A stretch of 64,000 nt of DNA from Rhizobacter sp. Root404 (GCF_001425865.1 NZ_LMDS01000005.1:186001-250000); one strand, 5' to 3'; shown: positions 49,028 to 58,556, counted from the first letter of the stretch. Notes: generated by a model from the sequence alone, not told the origin. A program made the numbers and translations.

Positions 49028-50064
49028 GCGAAGCAGCGATTGGCAAACGCCCACAGCATGCGGCCGGCATCCGGGCCGGTCGGGTCGCTGTAGGGCTGGC
49101 CCGCAGCACCGCCGCTCCAGGCGTGGCCGAGGCCGCGCACCTCGCACAGCGTCACCAGCGCGCGGCCCGCGTGTTTGAAATCGGTCACGTCCATCGCGCG
49201 GCGGGTGCCGCGCTGCACGGTGCGCGTCGCCGCCGCCCTCGCACCCAGGGCCTCGGCCCAGGCCTGCGCGGCGGCGCGGCCGTTCGGCGGCGCGACCATG
49301 GGGTCCGACAGGCCCTGGATCACCAGCAGCGGCGGCAGCGGTGGCGCGTCCGGCCACGGGCCGGGCCGCCGCCGGCCGCGCATCGCGCTCAAGGCCGTGG
49401 CGGTCGAATGTGCCGCCCCCGGCGCGATGCCCGAATGCATGACGACCGCCTGGAATCGCCCCGGATACTGCAGCGCGGCCAGTGAAGCCATGCCGGCGCC
49501 GGCGGACAGCCCGCCGATCGCGACCCGCGTCCGGTCGGCCCCATGCAGCGCGCAGGCCTGGTCGACCGCCGCGACGATGCTGGCCGCCTCGGCTTGGGCG
49601 CGACCATGGCGCGTGTCGAACCAGTTCCAGCAGCCGTGCGCGTTGGCCAGACGCTCCTGCTCGGGAAAGAGCAGCATGAACCCTTCGCGCGTCGCGAGCG
49701 TCTGCAACCGCGTGAGGCGTGCGAACGCGGTCGCGTCCTGGTCGCAGCCGTGGAGCATGACGAGCAGCGGCAACGGCGTCGTGCGGCCGGCGCCGGGTGG
49801 CCGCCACCAGCGGTAGCGGCGGGCGCCGGCCGGGCCGATGGCGACGCCGGTCGCCCAGGGGCCGGCGCTTGCCTTCGTCGCTCGCGCGGCGCTCGATCGG
49901 GCCGCCGGGCGCCCGGCCGGGACCGGCCTGGCGTTCCCTCGCACGCTTCTTGCGGTCGCCTGGACGACCGCGCGCCGGCTCGCGCGCAATGTCGCGCGCG
50001 TCATCGCCTTGAGCGTGCGCTGGAACGCGCCCGCCCACGGAGACTTCCGCGCGCGCCGGACCAT
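49006..50064 (-). CDS. PHB depolymerase-family alpha/beta esterase
   Basis: 352 residues. After a ~60-residue Arg/Ala-rich N-terminus, an LpqC/PHB-depolymerase type 1 alpha/beta hydrolase: oxyanion region VMLHGCDQDA, nucleophile Ser in GGLSAGAG, acid Asp near GLSDPMVAP and His in GLGHAWSGG. Cleaves short polyester or ester substrates; phaC lies 7 kb away, so a role in polyhydroxyalkanoate turnover is possible. No typical signal peptide; the basic N-terminus recurs in this family in Burkholderiales. Confidence 0.88.
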   Translation of the reverse strand: MVRRARKSPWAGAFQRTLKAMTRATLRASRRAVVQATARSVRGNARPVPAGRPAARSSAARATKASAGPWATGVAIGPAGARRYRWWRPPGAGRTTPLPLLVMLHGCDQDATAFARLTRLQTLATREGFMLLFPEQERLANAHGCWNWFDTRHGRAQAEAASIVAAVDQACALHGADRTRVAIGGLSAGAGMASLAALQYPGRFQAVVMHSGIAPGAAHSTATALSAMRGRRRPGPWPDAPPLPPLLVIQGLSDPMVAPPNGRAAAQAWAEALGARAAATRTVQRGTRRAMDVTDFKHAGRALVTLCEVRGLGHAWSGGAAGQPYSDPTGPDAGRMLWAFANRCFAQSAAKQ

Positions 50065-50075
50065 CGGTCGGGCGG

Positions 50076-50429
50076 TCAGCGCGACAGCAGGATCGCGGCC
50101 ACCGCGAGCGCCGCCGGCACCGTCTGCACGAACAGGATCTTGATCCCCACGGTCATCGCGCCGTAGAGCCCGGCAACGATCACGCAGCCGAGGAAGAACA
50201 GCTGCACCGGCTGGCCGGCCGCGCCCATGCTCAGGCCCCAGATCAACCCGGCGGCGAGGAAGCCGTTGTACAGGCCCTGGTTCGCGGCCAGGACCTTCGA
50301 TGCGGTCGCGAACTCGGCGCTGTTGCCGAACACCTTGCGCCCGAACGGCTTGTCCCACAGCACCATCTCGAGCACGACGATGTAGAGGTGGATCAGCACC
50401 ACCAGCCCCACCAGCACGTTCGCGATCAT
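50076..50429 (-). CDS. DUF1304 family membrane protein
   Basis: 117-residue four-helix membrane protein of the DUF1304 family, function unknown. Conserved HLYIVVLEMVLW in helix 1 and ANQGLYNGFLAAGL in helix 2. Eleven bases upstream of the esterase, same strand. ATG at 50429 is preceded by GGAAAGGTGAAG. Confidence 0.88.
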   Translation of the reverse strand: MIANVLVGLVVLIHLYIVVLEMVLWDKPFGRKVFGNSAEFATASKVLAANQGLYNGFLAAGLIWGLSMGAAGQPVQLFFLGCVIVAGLYGAMTVGIKILFVQTVPAALAVAAILLSR

Positions 50430-50492
50430 CGGCTTCACCTTTCCTTGTTGGGTGCCGTAGTGTCGACGATGCGCGGGTATGCTGGCGCCCCG

Positions 50493-51068
50493 ATGACGAC
50501 GCTGCCCACGCCCAATTACCTCGGCGGCTACCCGGCCGAGCTGCAGGCGCAGGCGCGCGACCTGATCGCGCAGGGCGTGCTGGCCGAGCGGCTGCAGCGC
50601 CGCTACGGCGCGCCGCACGGCGTGCGCACCGACGGCGCGCTGTACGACTACACGACGGCGCTGAAGAGCCGCTACCTGCGCAATGCGGCGCCGCTGGCCA
50701 AGGTGGTGTTCGACAACCGGCTGCACGTGATCGCCAACGCGCTCGGCACCCACACCGCGGTGGCGCGGGTCCAGGGCAACAAGCTCAAGGCGAAGCGCGA
50801 GATCCGCATCGCCGGGATCTTCCGCAGCGTGCCCGAGGCGTTCCTGAGGATGATCGTCGTGCACGAGCTCGCGCACCTGAAGGAGCGCGCTCACGACCGC
50901 GCGTTCTACGCGCTGTGCACGCACATGGAGCCCGACTACCACCAGTTCGAGCTCGACCTGCGGCTCGCGCTGATGCAGGCCGAGGCGAGCGGTCAGCCGC
51001 TGTGGCCGGCGGTCGCGGAGAAGTCGACCGCCTCGGCGGTCGCCGTGCCGTTGGTCCGACCCGGGTAG
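50493..51068 (+). CDS. YgjP-like (DUF45) metallopeptidase
   Basis: 191-residue zincin of the YgjP/WLM-like type: VVHELAHLKERAHDRAFY contains HExxH and the third His of the conserved HDRAFY. Substrate unknown; in this family DNA-associated or general proteolysis has been suggested but not settled. A TATGCT box (50478-50483) lies 9 nt before the ATG, with no Shine-Dalgarno sequence. Its last 76 bp overlap the convergent hydrolase gene. Confidence 0.85.
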   Translation: MTTLPTPNYLGGYPAELQAQARDLIAQGVLAERLQRRYGAPHGVRTDGALYDYTTALKSRYLRNAAPLAKVVFDNRLHVIANALGTHTAVARVQGNKLKAKREIRIAGIFRSVPEAFLRMIVVHELAHLKERAHDRAFYALCTHMEPDYHQFELDLRLALMQAEASGQPLWPAVAEKSTASAVAVPLVRPG

Positions 51069-51571
51069 CTGAGCCACCGCATCGCGACGTTGAGCTCGCG
51101 CACCACGTCGGCGGCGTCGATCGTCGTGCCGTCGTCGAACGCCATCGTGCCGGTGGTGTGCGCGTCGCTGACCAGCGTCAGCTCGTAGCCGCGTTCGAGC
51201 GCAGCGTAGGCCGTCGCGCGGATGCACCAGTTGGTGGCCGCACCGGCCAGCACGATGCGGGCCGCGTCGAGCCGCTCGAGTTCATGGTCGAGCCCGGTCT
51301 GCTCGAAGGCCGAATTGAAATGCTTGTGAACGCGCAGCTCGCCCTCGGCCGGCACCAGCTCGGGCACCCACTGCCATTCCGGGCTGCCGTGGACGAGTTC
51401 CTCGTCGGCGTGCTGCACCCAGATCACCGGCACGTGCCGGGCGCGCGCCCGCTCGACGGCGCGCGCGACGTTCGCGACGACGCGCGGCGCCTGCCAGGCC
51501 TCGGCGACCACGCCGACCTGCACGTCGACCACCATCAGGACGCTCTTGCTGCCCGCGCGCACGCTCGCCAT
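50993..51571 (-). CDS. isochorismatase-family cysteine hydrolase
   Basis: 192-residue cysteine hydrolase. Catalytic triad: Asp in MVVDVQVG, Lys in VHKHFNSAF and Cys in ATNWCIRATA. Family members hydrolyse isochorismate, nicotinamide or carbamoyl amides; the substrate is not identifiable from the sequence. The last 25 codons overlap the YgjP-like gene on the other strand, an unusually long convergent overlap. Confidence 0.9.
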   Translation of the reverse strand: MASVRAGSKSVLMVVDVQVGVVAEAWQAPRVVANVARAVERARARHVPVIWVQHADEELVHGSPEWQWVPELVPAEGELRVHKHFNSAFEQTGLDHELERLDAARIVLAGAATNWCIRATAYAALERGYELTLVSDAHTTGTMAFDDGTTIDAADVVRELNVAMRWLSYPGRTNGTATAEAVDFSATAGHSG

Positions 51572-51626
51572 GGTGCTGCTCCTTCGAGGTTGAGAGCGAA
51601 CAGTCTAAGCGGCCCGCGAGGGCCGG

Positions 51627-54149
51627 TCACCAGTCTTCCTTGACCGCCAGCGCCATGTCGCGCGTCGCCGCGCGCCGGGCCGCGAGCCACGCGGTCAGCG
51701 TGCCGGCGATCACCACCGCCGCGCACAAGGCGGCCAGCCGCGCCCACGGCAACAGCAGATCCATGGTCCAGTGGAAGCTCTGCGGGTTCACGACCTTGAC
51801 CAGCACCACGCTGACGGCCAGCCCGAGCAGCAGCCCGAGCAGCGCGCCGGCGGCGGTCCAGACCGCGCCTTCGATCGCGACGACCGCGAGCACCTGGCGC
51901 CGTGTCAGTCCCAGGTGCGCAAGCAGGCCGAACTCCTTGCGCCGCGCCAGCACCTGCGCCGAGAAGCTGGCCGCGATGCCGAACAGGCCGATCGCGATCG
52001 CGACGGCCTGCAGCCAGTAGGTGACCGCGAAGCTGCGGTCGAAGATGCGCAGCGACGTGACGCGGATCTCGCCGACCGAGGCGAACTCGAGCAGCGCGCC
52101 GTCGAGCCCGAGCGTGCCGGCCAGCGCGCGCAGGTCGCGCTGCACCGCGGCGGCATCGGCACCGGGCTGCAACCACAGCGCGAGGTCGTTGACGCGCGTG
52201 TCGTCGCTCAGGCGGCGGTAGTCGGCCGCGTCGATCGCCAGCGCGCCGTGCTGGCGCGCGTAATCGCGCCACACGCCGCGCACGTAGACACTCGGGCGGC
52301 CCGCCAGCGGCAGTTGCAGCTGCGTGCCGGGGCGCGCGCCGTACAGGTCGACCATCGCCTCGCTGACGAACACCGCGGTCGCCTCGGGCGGCGCGTCGAC
52401 CAGTTCGCCGACCAGCGGCAGGCGCCGCGCCGGATCGTCGAGCGGACGTGCGATCAGCACGACGGCCGGGCGCGCCGGATCGAACTGCAGTTGCAGCACG
52501 CGCTGCGCCTCGGCGCGATCGACGCCGCGGATCGCGGCGCTGCGGCGCGGCAGGTCGGCCGGCAGTGTCGCGACATCGCCGGCGCCGAGCGACGAGGCGG
52601 CGCGCACGTACAGATCGGCCGGCAGCACGGTGTCCAGCCACTGCGTGACCGACTCGCGGAAGCTCGCGACCATCACGGTCAGCGCCACCGCCAGGCTGAG
52701 GCTCGCGACGACGCCGGCGACCGCGATCGTCGCGGTCTGGCGCTGGTGGCGCGCGCGCTCCACGGCCAGCAGTGCGAGCGCGGTCGTCGGCGGTGCGATG
52801 CTGCGCAGCAGCGCCGCGACGCTGCCCGGCACGCACGCGATGCCGCCCAGCAGCAGGCAGGCCACGCCCAGGTAGGCGGCCAGCGGAATGCCGGCGATCG
52901 GCGGCAGCAGCGCGAGCGCGACACCGGTCAGCAGCAGCGTCGGCCCCAGCCACACCGCGCCGGCCGGAGGGCCGCCGGCGCCCAGCCCCTTCAGCGCCTG
53001 CGCCGGTGCCAGGCGCTGCGCGTCGCGCGCCGGCAGCCAGCCACCGATCAAGGCCGCGGCGATGCCGAGCGCCCCATAGACGAAGGCGGCGCCGGCGTCG
53101 AACTGCAGCTTCGGCGCCACGCCCGGAAAGTAGCCGCCGCCGAGGTCGCCCGCGAGCAGCCGCAGCGCCAGCGCCGCCAGGGCCGTGCCGAGCGCGATGC
53201 CGAGCGCGCTGCCGAGGGCGCCGAGCAGCGCCGACTCGGCCAGCACCAGCGTGAGCCGCTCGCGCCCGCTCAGCCCCAGCACACCGAGCAGCGCGAGTTG
53301 CGGCTGGCGCTTGGCGACCGACAGCGACAGGATCGAGAACACGAGGAACGCACCGGTGAACAGCGCCACCAGCGCCAGCACGGTGAGGTTGACGCGGTAG
53401 GCGCGCGAGACGTTCGAGACGCGCTGCGCGGCCTCGTCGGGCGCGGCGGCGCGCAGCTCCGGCGGCAGCGCCAGTTCGCGCAGCACTGCGGCGCGGTCGG
53501 CGCCGCTGCGCAGCCGCACGTCGATGCGACCGACGCGGCCGAGCCAGCCGAACGTGGCCTGCGCGCCGGCGATGTCCATCACCGCGACCGGTGCGCCTTC
53601 GGCGGCGATGTCGCCCGCGACCTGCAGCGTCGCGCTGCCGCCCGGCGTCTGCACGCGCAGCGACGTGCCGGCGAGCCGGCGCCGCGCCTGTGCGTTCAGG
53701 AACAGCGCGTCGGGGGCGAGCAGCGACAAGCGGTCCGCGCCGGCGACCGGCCGGGGCATCAGCGCGGGTGCCAGCGGCCCGGCGACGAGCGCGTCGAGCC
53801 CGATGATCTTGAGCGGCACGCGCTGGCCCTGCGCGTCGAACGCGTAGGTGTCGATCTCGATCACCGGGCTGGCGTTGGCGACCTGCGGATGGCGCGCGAC
53901 GCGTTCGTAGAGCGCTTCGTCGAAGCCGCTGCCGACCTTGCCCACCGCGCCGCGCAGCTCGAAGTCGGGCACGCCATTGACGGCGCGCACCGCCGAGCTG
54001 AACTCGCTCAGGGCCGACTGGTTGATCAGCTGCACCGAGAACGCCAGCGCGACGCCGAGCATCACCGCGAGCAGCGCCGCGAGGTTGCGCCACGGGTGGT
54101 GGCGCAGCTCGGGCCAGGAGAGTTCGCGGAGCAACGGCCCCAGGAGCAT
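51627..54149 (-). CDS. FtsX-like ABC transporter permease
   Basis: 840-residue permease with two FtsX domains: N-terminal helix, periplasmic domain (~45-255), three helices, central helices, a second periplasmic domain (~500-710) and three final helices. The duplicated FtsX architecture belongs to the AttG/YbbP-like branch of the MacB/LolCDE superfamily, which moves lipids or lipoproteins out of the inner membrane. The ATG at 54149 has GAGGGG upstream; a GTG at 54164 would overlap the ATPase stop. Confidence 0.9.
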   Translation of the reverse strand: MLLGPLLRELSWPELRHHPWRNLAALLAVMLGVALAFSVQLINQSALSEFSSAVRAVNGVPDFELRGAVGKVGSGFDEALYERVARHPQVANASPVIEIDTYAFDAQGQRVPLKIIGLDALVAGPLAPALMPRPVAGADRLSLLAPDALFLNAQARRRLAGTSLRVQTPGGSATLQVAGDIAAEGAPVAVMDIAGAQATFGWLGRVGRIDVRLRSGADRAAVLRELALPPELRAAAPDEAAQRVSNVSRAYRVNLTVLALVALFTGAFLVFSILSLSVAKRQPQLALLGVLGLSGRERLTLVLAESALLGALGSALGIALGTALAALALRLLAGDLGGGYFPGVAPKLQFDAGAAFVYGALGIAAALIGGWLPARDAQRLAPAQALKGLGAGGPPAGAVWLGPTLLLTGVALALLPPIAGIPLAAYLGVACLLLGGIACVPGSVAALLRSIAPPTTALALLAVERARHQRQTATIAVAGVVASLSLAVALTVMVASFRESVTQWLDTVLPADLYVRAASSLGAGDVATLPADLPRRSAAIRGVDRAEAQRVLQLQFDPARPAVVLIARPLDDPARRLPLVGELVDAPPEATAVFVSEAMVDLYGARPGTQLQLPLAGRPSVYVRGVWRDYARQHGALAIDAADYRRLSDDTRVNDLALWLQPGADAAAVQRDLRALAGTLGLDGALLEFASVGEIRVTSLRIFDRSFAVTYWLQAVAIAIGLFGIAASFSAQVLARRKEFGLLAHLGLTRRQVLAVVAIEGAVWTAAGALLGLLLGLAVSVVLVKVVNPQSFHWTMDLLLPWARLAALCAAVVIAGTLTAWLAARRAATRDMALAVKEDW

Positions 54150-54160
54150 GCGGCGGCCCC

Positions 54161-54820
54161 TCACCGCATGCCGTTCGCGGTCAGGGTCAGCACCCGGTCG
54201 GCGCGTGCCGCGGCGGCGCGCGAATGGGTCACGAGCACGCAGGCGGCGCCTTCGCGCCGCACTTCGGCACAGAAGAGATCCAGCACGCGCTCGGCAGTCG
54301 TCGGATCGAGGTTGCCGGTCGGCTCGTCGGCGAGGATCAGCGCCGGCCGGTGCACGAGCGCGCGCGCGATCGCGACGCGCTGCAGCTGGCCGCCGGACAG
54401 CGTCTGCGGCAGCCGCGCGCCGAGCCCGGCCAGGCCGACCGCGGCGAGCACCGCGTCGACGCGCGCCTCGTCCGGTCGACCCCGCAGCAGCAGCGGCAGG
54501 CCGACGTTGTGCGCGACGCTCAGGTGCGGGAGCACGTGGAAAGCCTGGAACACGAAGCCGAGCTGCACGCGCCGGAACAGCGCCTGCTCGGGCTCGGTCA
54601 ACGCGGTGACCTCGGTGCCGGCGAGCCGCACACGGCCGTCGGCGATCGTGTCCAGCCCGGCGATGCAGTTCAGCAACGTCGACTTGCCGACGCCCGATTC
54701 GCCGATGACCGCGACGAACTCGCCGCGCGCGACCTGCAGATCGACGCCCTGGAAGATCGTGGTCTCACCGTAGCGCTTCGCGAGCGCCTCGACCTCGAGC
54801 AGCGGCGCGCCCTCGCTCAT
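54161..54820 (-). CDS. ABC transporter ATP-binding protein, LolD/MacB type
   Basis: 219-residue ATPase: Walker [11 protein letters not shown]-loop [10 protein letters not shown], signature LSGGQLQR, Walker [13 protein letters not shown] and switch His in VLVTHSR. Partner of the FtsX-like permease that follows it. Its ATGA start overlaps the end of miaA by 4 bp, so both are on the miaA message. Confidence 0.93.
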   Translation of the reverse strand: MSEGAPLLEVEALAKRYGETTIFQGVDLQVARGEFVAVIGESGVGKSTLLNCIAGLDTIADGRVRLAGTEVTALTEPEQALFRRVQLGFVFQAFHVLPHLSVAHNVGLPLLLRGRPDEARVDAVLAAVGLAGLGARLPQTLSGGQLQRVAIARALVHRPALILADEPTGNLDPTTAERVLDLFCAEVRREGAACVLVTHSRAAAARADRVLTLTANGMR

Positions 54821-55764
54821 GCGCGAACGAGATCCGCGGCCAATCGGCTCGCCAGCATGACGACGCTGTCGGTGGCGTCGGCGGCGTCGCAGGCCACGCG
54901 GTGGCGTTGCGGCAGGCTGCGCAACCAGGTCAGCTGGCGCTTGGCCAGCTGGCGCGTCGCCGCGACGCCGCGCTCGGGCAGGTCCGACAGGTCGCCGGCA
55001 ACCAGCGCCTCCCAGGTCTGGCGGTAGCCGACGCAGCGCATCGACGGCATGTCCGCATCGAGATCGCCGCGCTCGCCGAGCGTGCGCACCTCGTCGACCA
55101 GGCCGGCGTCGAGCATCTGGTGGAAGCGCTGCTCGATGCGCGCGTGCAGCCACGCGCGATCGTCCGGCTCGAGCGAGATCAACGGCGCGTGCGCGAGCGC
55201 CACCTTCTCGGTGTGGAACGACGACAGCGGCTGGCCGCTGACGCGGTAGACCTCGAGCGCGCGCTGGATGCGCTGCTGGTCGGCGGGCTTCAGGCGCGCG
55301 GCCGTGACCGCGTCGACCCGCTGCAGCTCGCGGTAGAGCGCCGACAGCCCGTCGCGTTCCAACTGTTCGGCCAGGGCGGTGCGCACGCCGCGATCTGCCG
55401 CGGGCATCGCATCGAGCCCGTCGAACAGCGCCTTGAAGTACAGCATCGTGCCGCCGACCAGCAGCGGCAGGTGGCCCCGCGCCGTGATCTCGGCAATCAG
55501 CCGTTGCGCATCGGTAACGAAGCGCGCCGCCGAATAGGCCTCGCTCGGCTCGATGAGGTCGATCAGGTGATGCGGCACCTGCGCACGTTCGGCGGCGCTG
55601 GGCTTGGCGGTGCCGATGTCCATGCCGCGGTAGACCAACGCCGAGTCGACGCTGACGATCTCGACCGGCCGCGTGTTCTGCCACGCGGTGGCGATCGCGA
55701 GCGCGGCGGCCGTCTTGCCCGACGCGGTGGGGCCGGCAAGGCACAGGTAGGAGAAGCGGCTCAT
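54817..55764 (-). CDS. miaA: tRNA dimethylallyltransferase
   Basis: 315-residue enzyme that adds a dimethylallyl group to A37 of tRNAs reading UNN codons. P-loop GPTASGKT, the [16 protein letters not shown] motif and the [11 protein letters not shown] segment are present. In many proteobacteria miaA is beside hfq and mutL; here it is followed by an ABC transporter pair with ATGA coupling, an order seen in related Burkholderiales. Confidence 0.96.
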   Translation of the reverse strand: MSRFSYLCLAGPTASGKTAAALAIATAWQNTRPVEIVSVDSALVYRGMDIGTAKPSAAERAQVPHHLIDLIEPSEAYSAARFVTDAQRLIAEITARGHLPLLVGGTMLYFKALFDGLDAMPAADRGVRTALAEQLERDGLSALYRELQRVDAVTAARLKPADQQRIQRALEVYRVSGQPLSSFHTEKVALAHAPLISLEPDDRAWLHARIEQRFHQMLDAGLVDEVRTLGERGDLDADMPSMRCVGYRQTWEALVAGDLSDLPERGVAATRQLAKRQLTWLRSLPQRHRVACDAADATDSVVMLASRLAADLVRA

Positions 55765-55858
55765 CGGGCGCGCGGCAGTGATTCGAGATGCATCGGTTAA
55801 GGGTAGCAGGCCGGCATCGCTGGCATCATCGACGGGGCCAGGACAACCGGAGAACCCG

Positions 55859-56443
55859 ATGCATGCCTCCCGCCGCCGCCTCGTTGTCGCCGTACTCGCG
55901 CTCGGCATCGCCTCGACCGCGCTCGCGCAGGGGCGGCCGGACTCGGCCGCGTTGATCGCGGCGCAGCGCGAGGCGATGAAGGCGCTGGCGTTCATGGACG
56001 GCGCCTGGCGCGGACCGGCCTGGACGCTGCTGCCGTCGGGCATCAAGCACCAGATCACGCAGACCGAGCGCATCGGTCCCATGCTCGACGGCTCGATCAA
56101 GGTCATCGAGGGCAAGGGTTACGAGCCCGACGGGCGGCCGAGCTTCAATGCGTTCGCGACGATCTCGTACGACGTCAACACCAAGGCCTATCGGTTCCAC
56201 TCGCATGCGATGGGCATGGCCGGGGATTTCGTCATCACGCCGACGAGCGACGGCTACGTCTGGGAGATCCCGGCCGGGCCGCAGGCGACGATCCGCTACA
56301 GCGCGGTCGTGAAGGGCGACGACTTCGTCGAGGTCGGCGACCGGATCGTCGCCGGCCAGCCGCCGCTGCGGATCTTCGAGATGCGCCTGAAGCGCCTCGG
56401 CGACACCGCCTGGCCGGCGGGCGACGCGGTCAGCCCGAAGTAG
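55859..56443 (+). CDS. exported hypothetical protein, DUF1579-like
   Basis: 194 residues with a signal peptide ([12 protein letters not shown], cut ~24). The mature part begins [16 protein letters not shown] and continues with beta strands ([34 protein letters not shown]), a pattern resembling DUF1579 small beta-barrels that follow a sugar- or lipid-binding theme. This assignment is tentative. GGAG lies upstream of the ATG. Periplasmic location predicted; divergent from miaA and convergent with the GNAT gene. Confidence 0.75.
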   Translation: MHASRRRLVVAVLALGIASTALAQGRPDSAALIAAQREAMKALAFMDGAWRGPAWTLLPSGIKHQITQTERIGPMLDGSIKVIEGKGYEPDGRPSFNAFATISYDVNTKAYRFHSHAMGMAGDFVITPTSDGYVWEIPAGPQATIRYSAVVKGDDFVEVGDRIVAGQPPLRIFEMRLKRLGDTAWPAGDAVSPK

Positions 56444-56455
56444 CGCGCCGCTCGG

Positions 56456-57049
56456 TCACTCGACCGCCTGCGTCACCCCGTAGGCCGCCATCTGCGCCTG
56501 GAACTTCGCGACATCGTGGCTGAGGATCACCATGTCGTGGGTGCGGCCGTCGCGGTCCTTCACCTGGTCGTGCAGCAGCGCCTCGGCGCGAAAGCCCAGG
56601 CCTTCGAAGACGCCGATCGCGCCGCGCTGGTCCACGGTCATCTGCGCGGTCAGCTTCTCGAGGCCGAGTTCGACCGCGAGCGCCAGGATTTCCTGCGTCA
56701 GCTGGCCGCCGAGCCCGACACCGCGCGACGCGGGCTCGAGGATCACGCGCAGTTCGCCGACGTGCCGCGACCAGGACAGCTCGTCGCGGACCAGCGTCGC
56801 GCAGCCCAGCATGGCGTCGCCGCGCATCGCCAGCACGGTGACGATGCGCCCGTCGCGCGTCGCGTCCATCCACGCGCCGACGACCTTCGGCTGGCTGATG
56901 TCCCGTGGCAGGAACAGCAGGTCGTGCGCCGACAGGGTGCGCGCGAACGCGAGGACGGCGTCGCCGTCGTTCGCCGTCATCAGCCGGAACTCGACGGGGC
57001 CGCCGCCGCTGGCGACGCGGCGGGGATAGGAACGTGTGCTTGAAGTCAT
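56456..57049 (-). CDS. GNAT family N-acetyltransferase
   Basis: 197-residue acetyltransferase. The acetyl-CoA loop is the GVGLGGQL segment (motif A), preceded by ELRVILEPASR. Substrate unknown. The start overlaps the phaC stop by 4 bp, so it belongs to the phaE-like/phaC transcript and may act on the same pathway or be carried along. Confidence 0.87.
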   Translation of the reverse strand: MTSSTRSYPRRVASGGGPVEFRLMTANDGDAVLAFARTLSAHDLLFLPRDISQPKVVGAWMDATRDGRIVTVLAMRGDAMLGCATLVRDELSWSRHVGELRVILEPASRGVGLGGQLTQEILALAVELGLEKLTAQMTVDQRGAIGVFEGLGFRAEALLHDQVKDRDGRTHDMVILSHDVAKFQAQMAAYGVTQAVE

Positions 57050-58134
57050 GTGGATCGCTTTCCCAACCAGGCGTCGAGGCGAGGCCACAGCCGCTTCACT
57101 GCATTGGCCCCGGCCACGACGCTGACATGGCCGCCCTTGAGCACGACCTCTTCCTTGTCCTTGGAGCCGACCATCGCGACCAGCGGCCGGGCCGCGTCGT
57201 ACGGGACGATGTGGTCGTGCTCGGCGACCGCGTGGAACACCGGCACCTTGATCTTGCCGAGGTCGACCTTCTTGCCGCCGAGCACGAGCTGGTTCGTGGC
57301 CAGCTTGTTGGCCCACATCAACTCCTTCGTGGTCTGGCGGAAGAACTCGCCGGGCAGCGGCAGGATGTCGCTGGCCCAGCGGTCGAACATGCGGTAGCCC
57401 TTGACGAATTCGTCGTTCCACAGGTTGTCCAGCAGCTGCACCTTGCCGGCGATGGTGTCGGCCGGCCGCAGCATGTCGAACGAGCGGTAGATCATCTCGG
57501 GCGGCGCGTTGCCGAGCGTGTCGACCAGCTTGTCGACGTCGAAGTGGCGCTGGTCGCTCCAGCTCGAGAACAGCTTCATCGCACCGAAATCGATCGGGGT
57601 CGTGAACACCGCGAGGTTCTTGACCGGGCCTTTCGGGTTCAGCGCTGTGTGGAGCGTCGACAGCAGGCCGCCCATGCAGTAGCCGACCAGCGTGACGTCG
57701 TCGACGCCGCTGGCGCGCTGCACGCGGGCGATGCTGTCCGGGATGAAATCCTGCACGTAGTCCTCGAGCCGCAGGTGCTTCTCGTCCGGCCGCGGGGCGT
57801 TCCAGTCGATCACGAACACGTCGTACCCGGCCTTCAGCAGGTACTCGACGAGGCTCTGGCCGGGCGCCAGATCGAGGATGTAGCCGCGGTTGGTCACCGC
57901 CATCACCAGCAGCAGCGGCACGCGGTAGATCTCGTCCGTCATCGGCCGGTAGTGGTACAGCGCCAGCGTGCCGCGCTGCTGGAGCAGGTCGCGCGGCGTC
58001 ACGCCGAGTGCCGGGCCGCCGGAGGACATGTACTCCAGGCCCTTGATGCCGCGCTGAAGTGCGCGGTCGACCTCGGTGCGGATGCGCGCGGCGATCGAAG
58101 CGGTGGCGGCAGACTTCGACGCAGCGCTGCTCAT
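57046..58134 (-). CDS. phaC: class III-type poly(3-hydroxyalkanoate) synthase subunit
   Basis: 362-residue PHA synthase that polymerises (R)-3-hydroxyacyl-CoA on granules. The lipase-like box is GYCMGG with nucleophile Cys153; Asp307 (AEHDHIV) and His336 (GGHVS) complete the triad. Length and triad spacing match class III enzymes such as Allochromatium PhaC (355 residues; Cys149/Asp302/His331), not the ~590-residue class I enzyme usual in Burkholderiales. Class III synthases need a second subunit, PhaE; the gene upstream may supply a short form. Confidence 0.93.
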   Translation of the reverse strand: MSSAASKSAATASIAARIRTEVDRALQRGIKGLEYMSSGGPALGVTPRDLLQQRGTLALYHYRPMTDEIYRVPLLLVMAVTNRGYILDLAPGQSLVEYLLKAGYDVFVIDWNAPRPDEKHLRLEDYVQDFIPDSIARVQRASGVDDVTLVGYCMGGLLSTLHTALNPKGPVKNLAVFTTPIDFGAMKLFSSWSDQRHFDVDKLVDTLGNAPPEMIYRSFDMLRPADTIAGKVQLLDNLWNDEFVKGYRMFDRWASDILPLPGEFFRQTTKELMWANKLATNQLVLGGKKVDLGKIKVPVFHAVAEHDHIVPYDAARPLVAMVGSKDKEEVVLKGGHVSVVAGANAVKRLWPRLDAWLGKRST

Positions 58135-58493
58135 GGCCTCGACTTGCGGGTGCGCGTCGGCGCGGGCAGCGCCGGGCGGCGCGGCGCCTCGCGGCCGGCG
58201 ATCTGGTCCAGCGTGTGCTGCATCTCGATCAGCCGGTCCTCGAGCGCCTGCACCCGGTCGCCGAGCGCGAGCACGTCGGTGCGACTGGGCACGTTGAGCA
58301 CTTCGAAGTAGCGCTGCGTCAGGTCCCTCGCGAGCTTCTTCACGAGCAGCGCCGCACCCATCGCGCGGTTGGCGTTGCGGGCGAAGGCGTCGGTCTGCAT
58401 CAGCGGGTGGGCCCGCGTGTTGATGCCCTTCTCGAGTCGGGAAACGAGGCCGCGCAGCAGGGCGAACGGGTCGAGTGAAACGGGTTCGGTCAT
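58131..58493 (-). CDS. mini PhaE-like synthase partner
   Basis: 120 residues, helical, without signal peptide. It overlaps phaC by 4 bp (ATGA), so it is made together with the synthase. Its segment VLNVPSRTDVLALGDRVQALEDRL is like the conserved C-terminal end of PhaE subunits, which reads LNLPTRSEVDxLxxRLxEL. Known PhaE is ~320-360 residues and PhaR ~200, so this would be a much reduced subunit. The last ~20 residues are Pro/Arg-rich. It could instead be a phasin-like protein. Confidence 0.7.
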   Translation of the reverse strand: MTEPVSLDPFALLRGLVSRLEKGINTRAHPLMQTDAFARNANRAMGAALLVKKLARDLTQRYFEVLNVPSRTDVLALGDRVQALEDRLIEMQHTLDQIAGREAPRRPALPAPTRTRKSRP

Positions 58494-58556
58494 GGCCCGA
58501 GTTTCGACAGAATCCGCCGCCCGCGCCGCTAGCGAATACCCGAGGCGCTCACCCGT

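Noticed and set aside
51771-54773. 1000-codon open frame antisense to the FtsX-like permease
   Set aside because: Arg/Gln/His-rich shadow frame; the permease has clear membrane topology on the minus strand.
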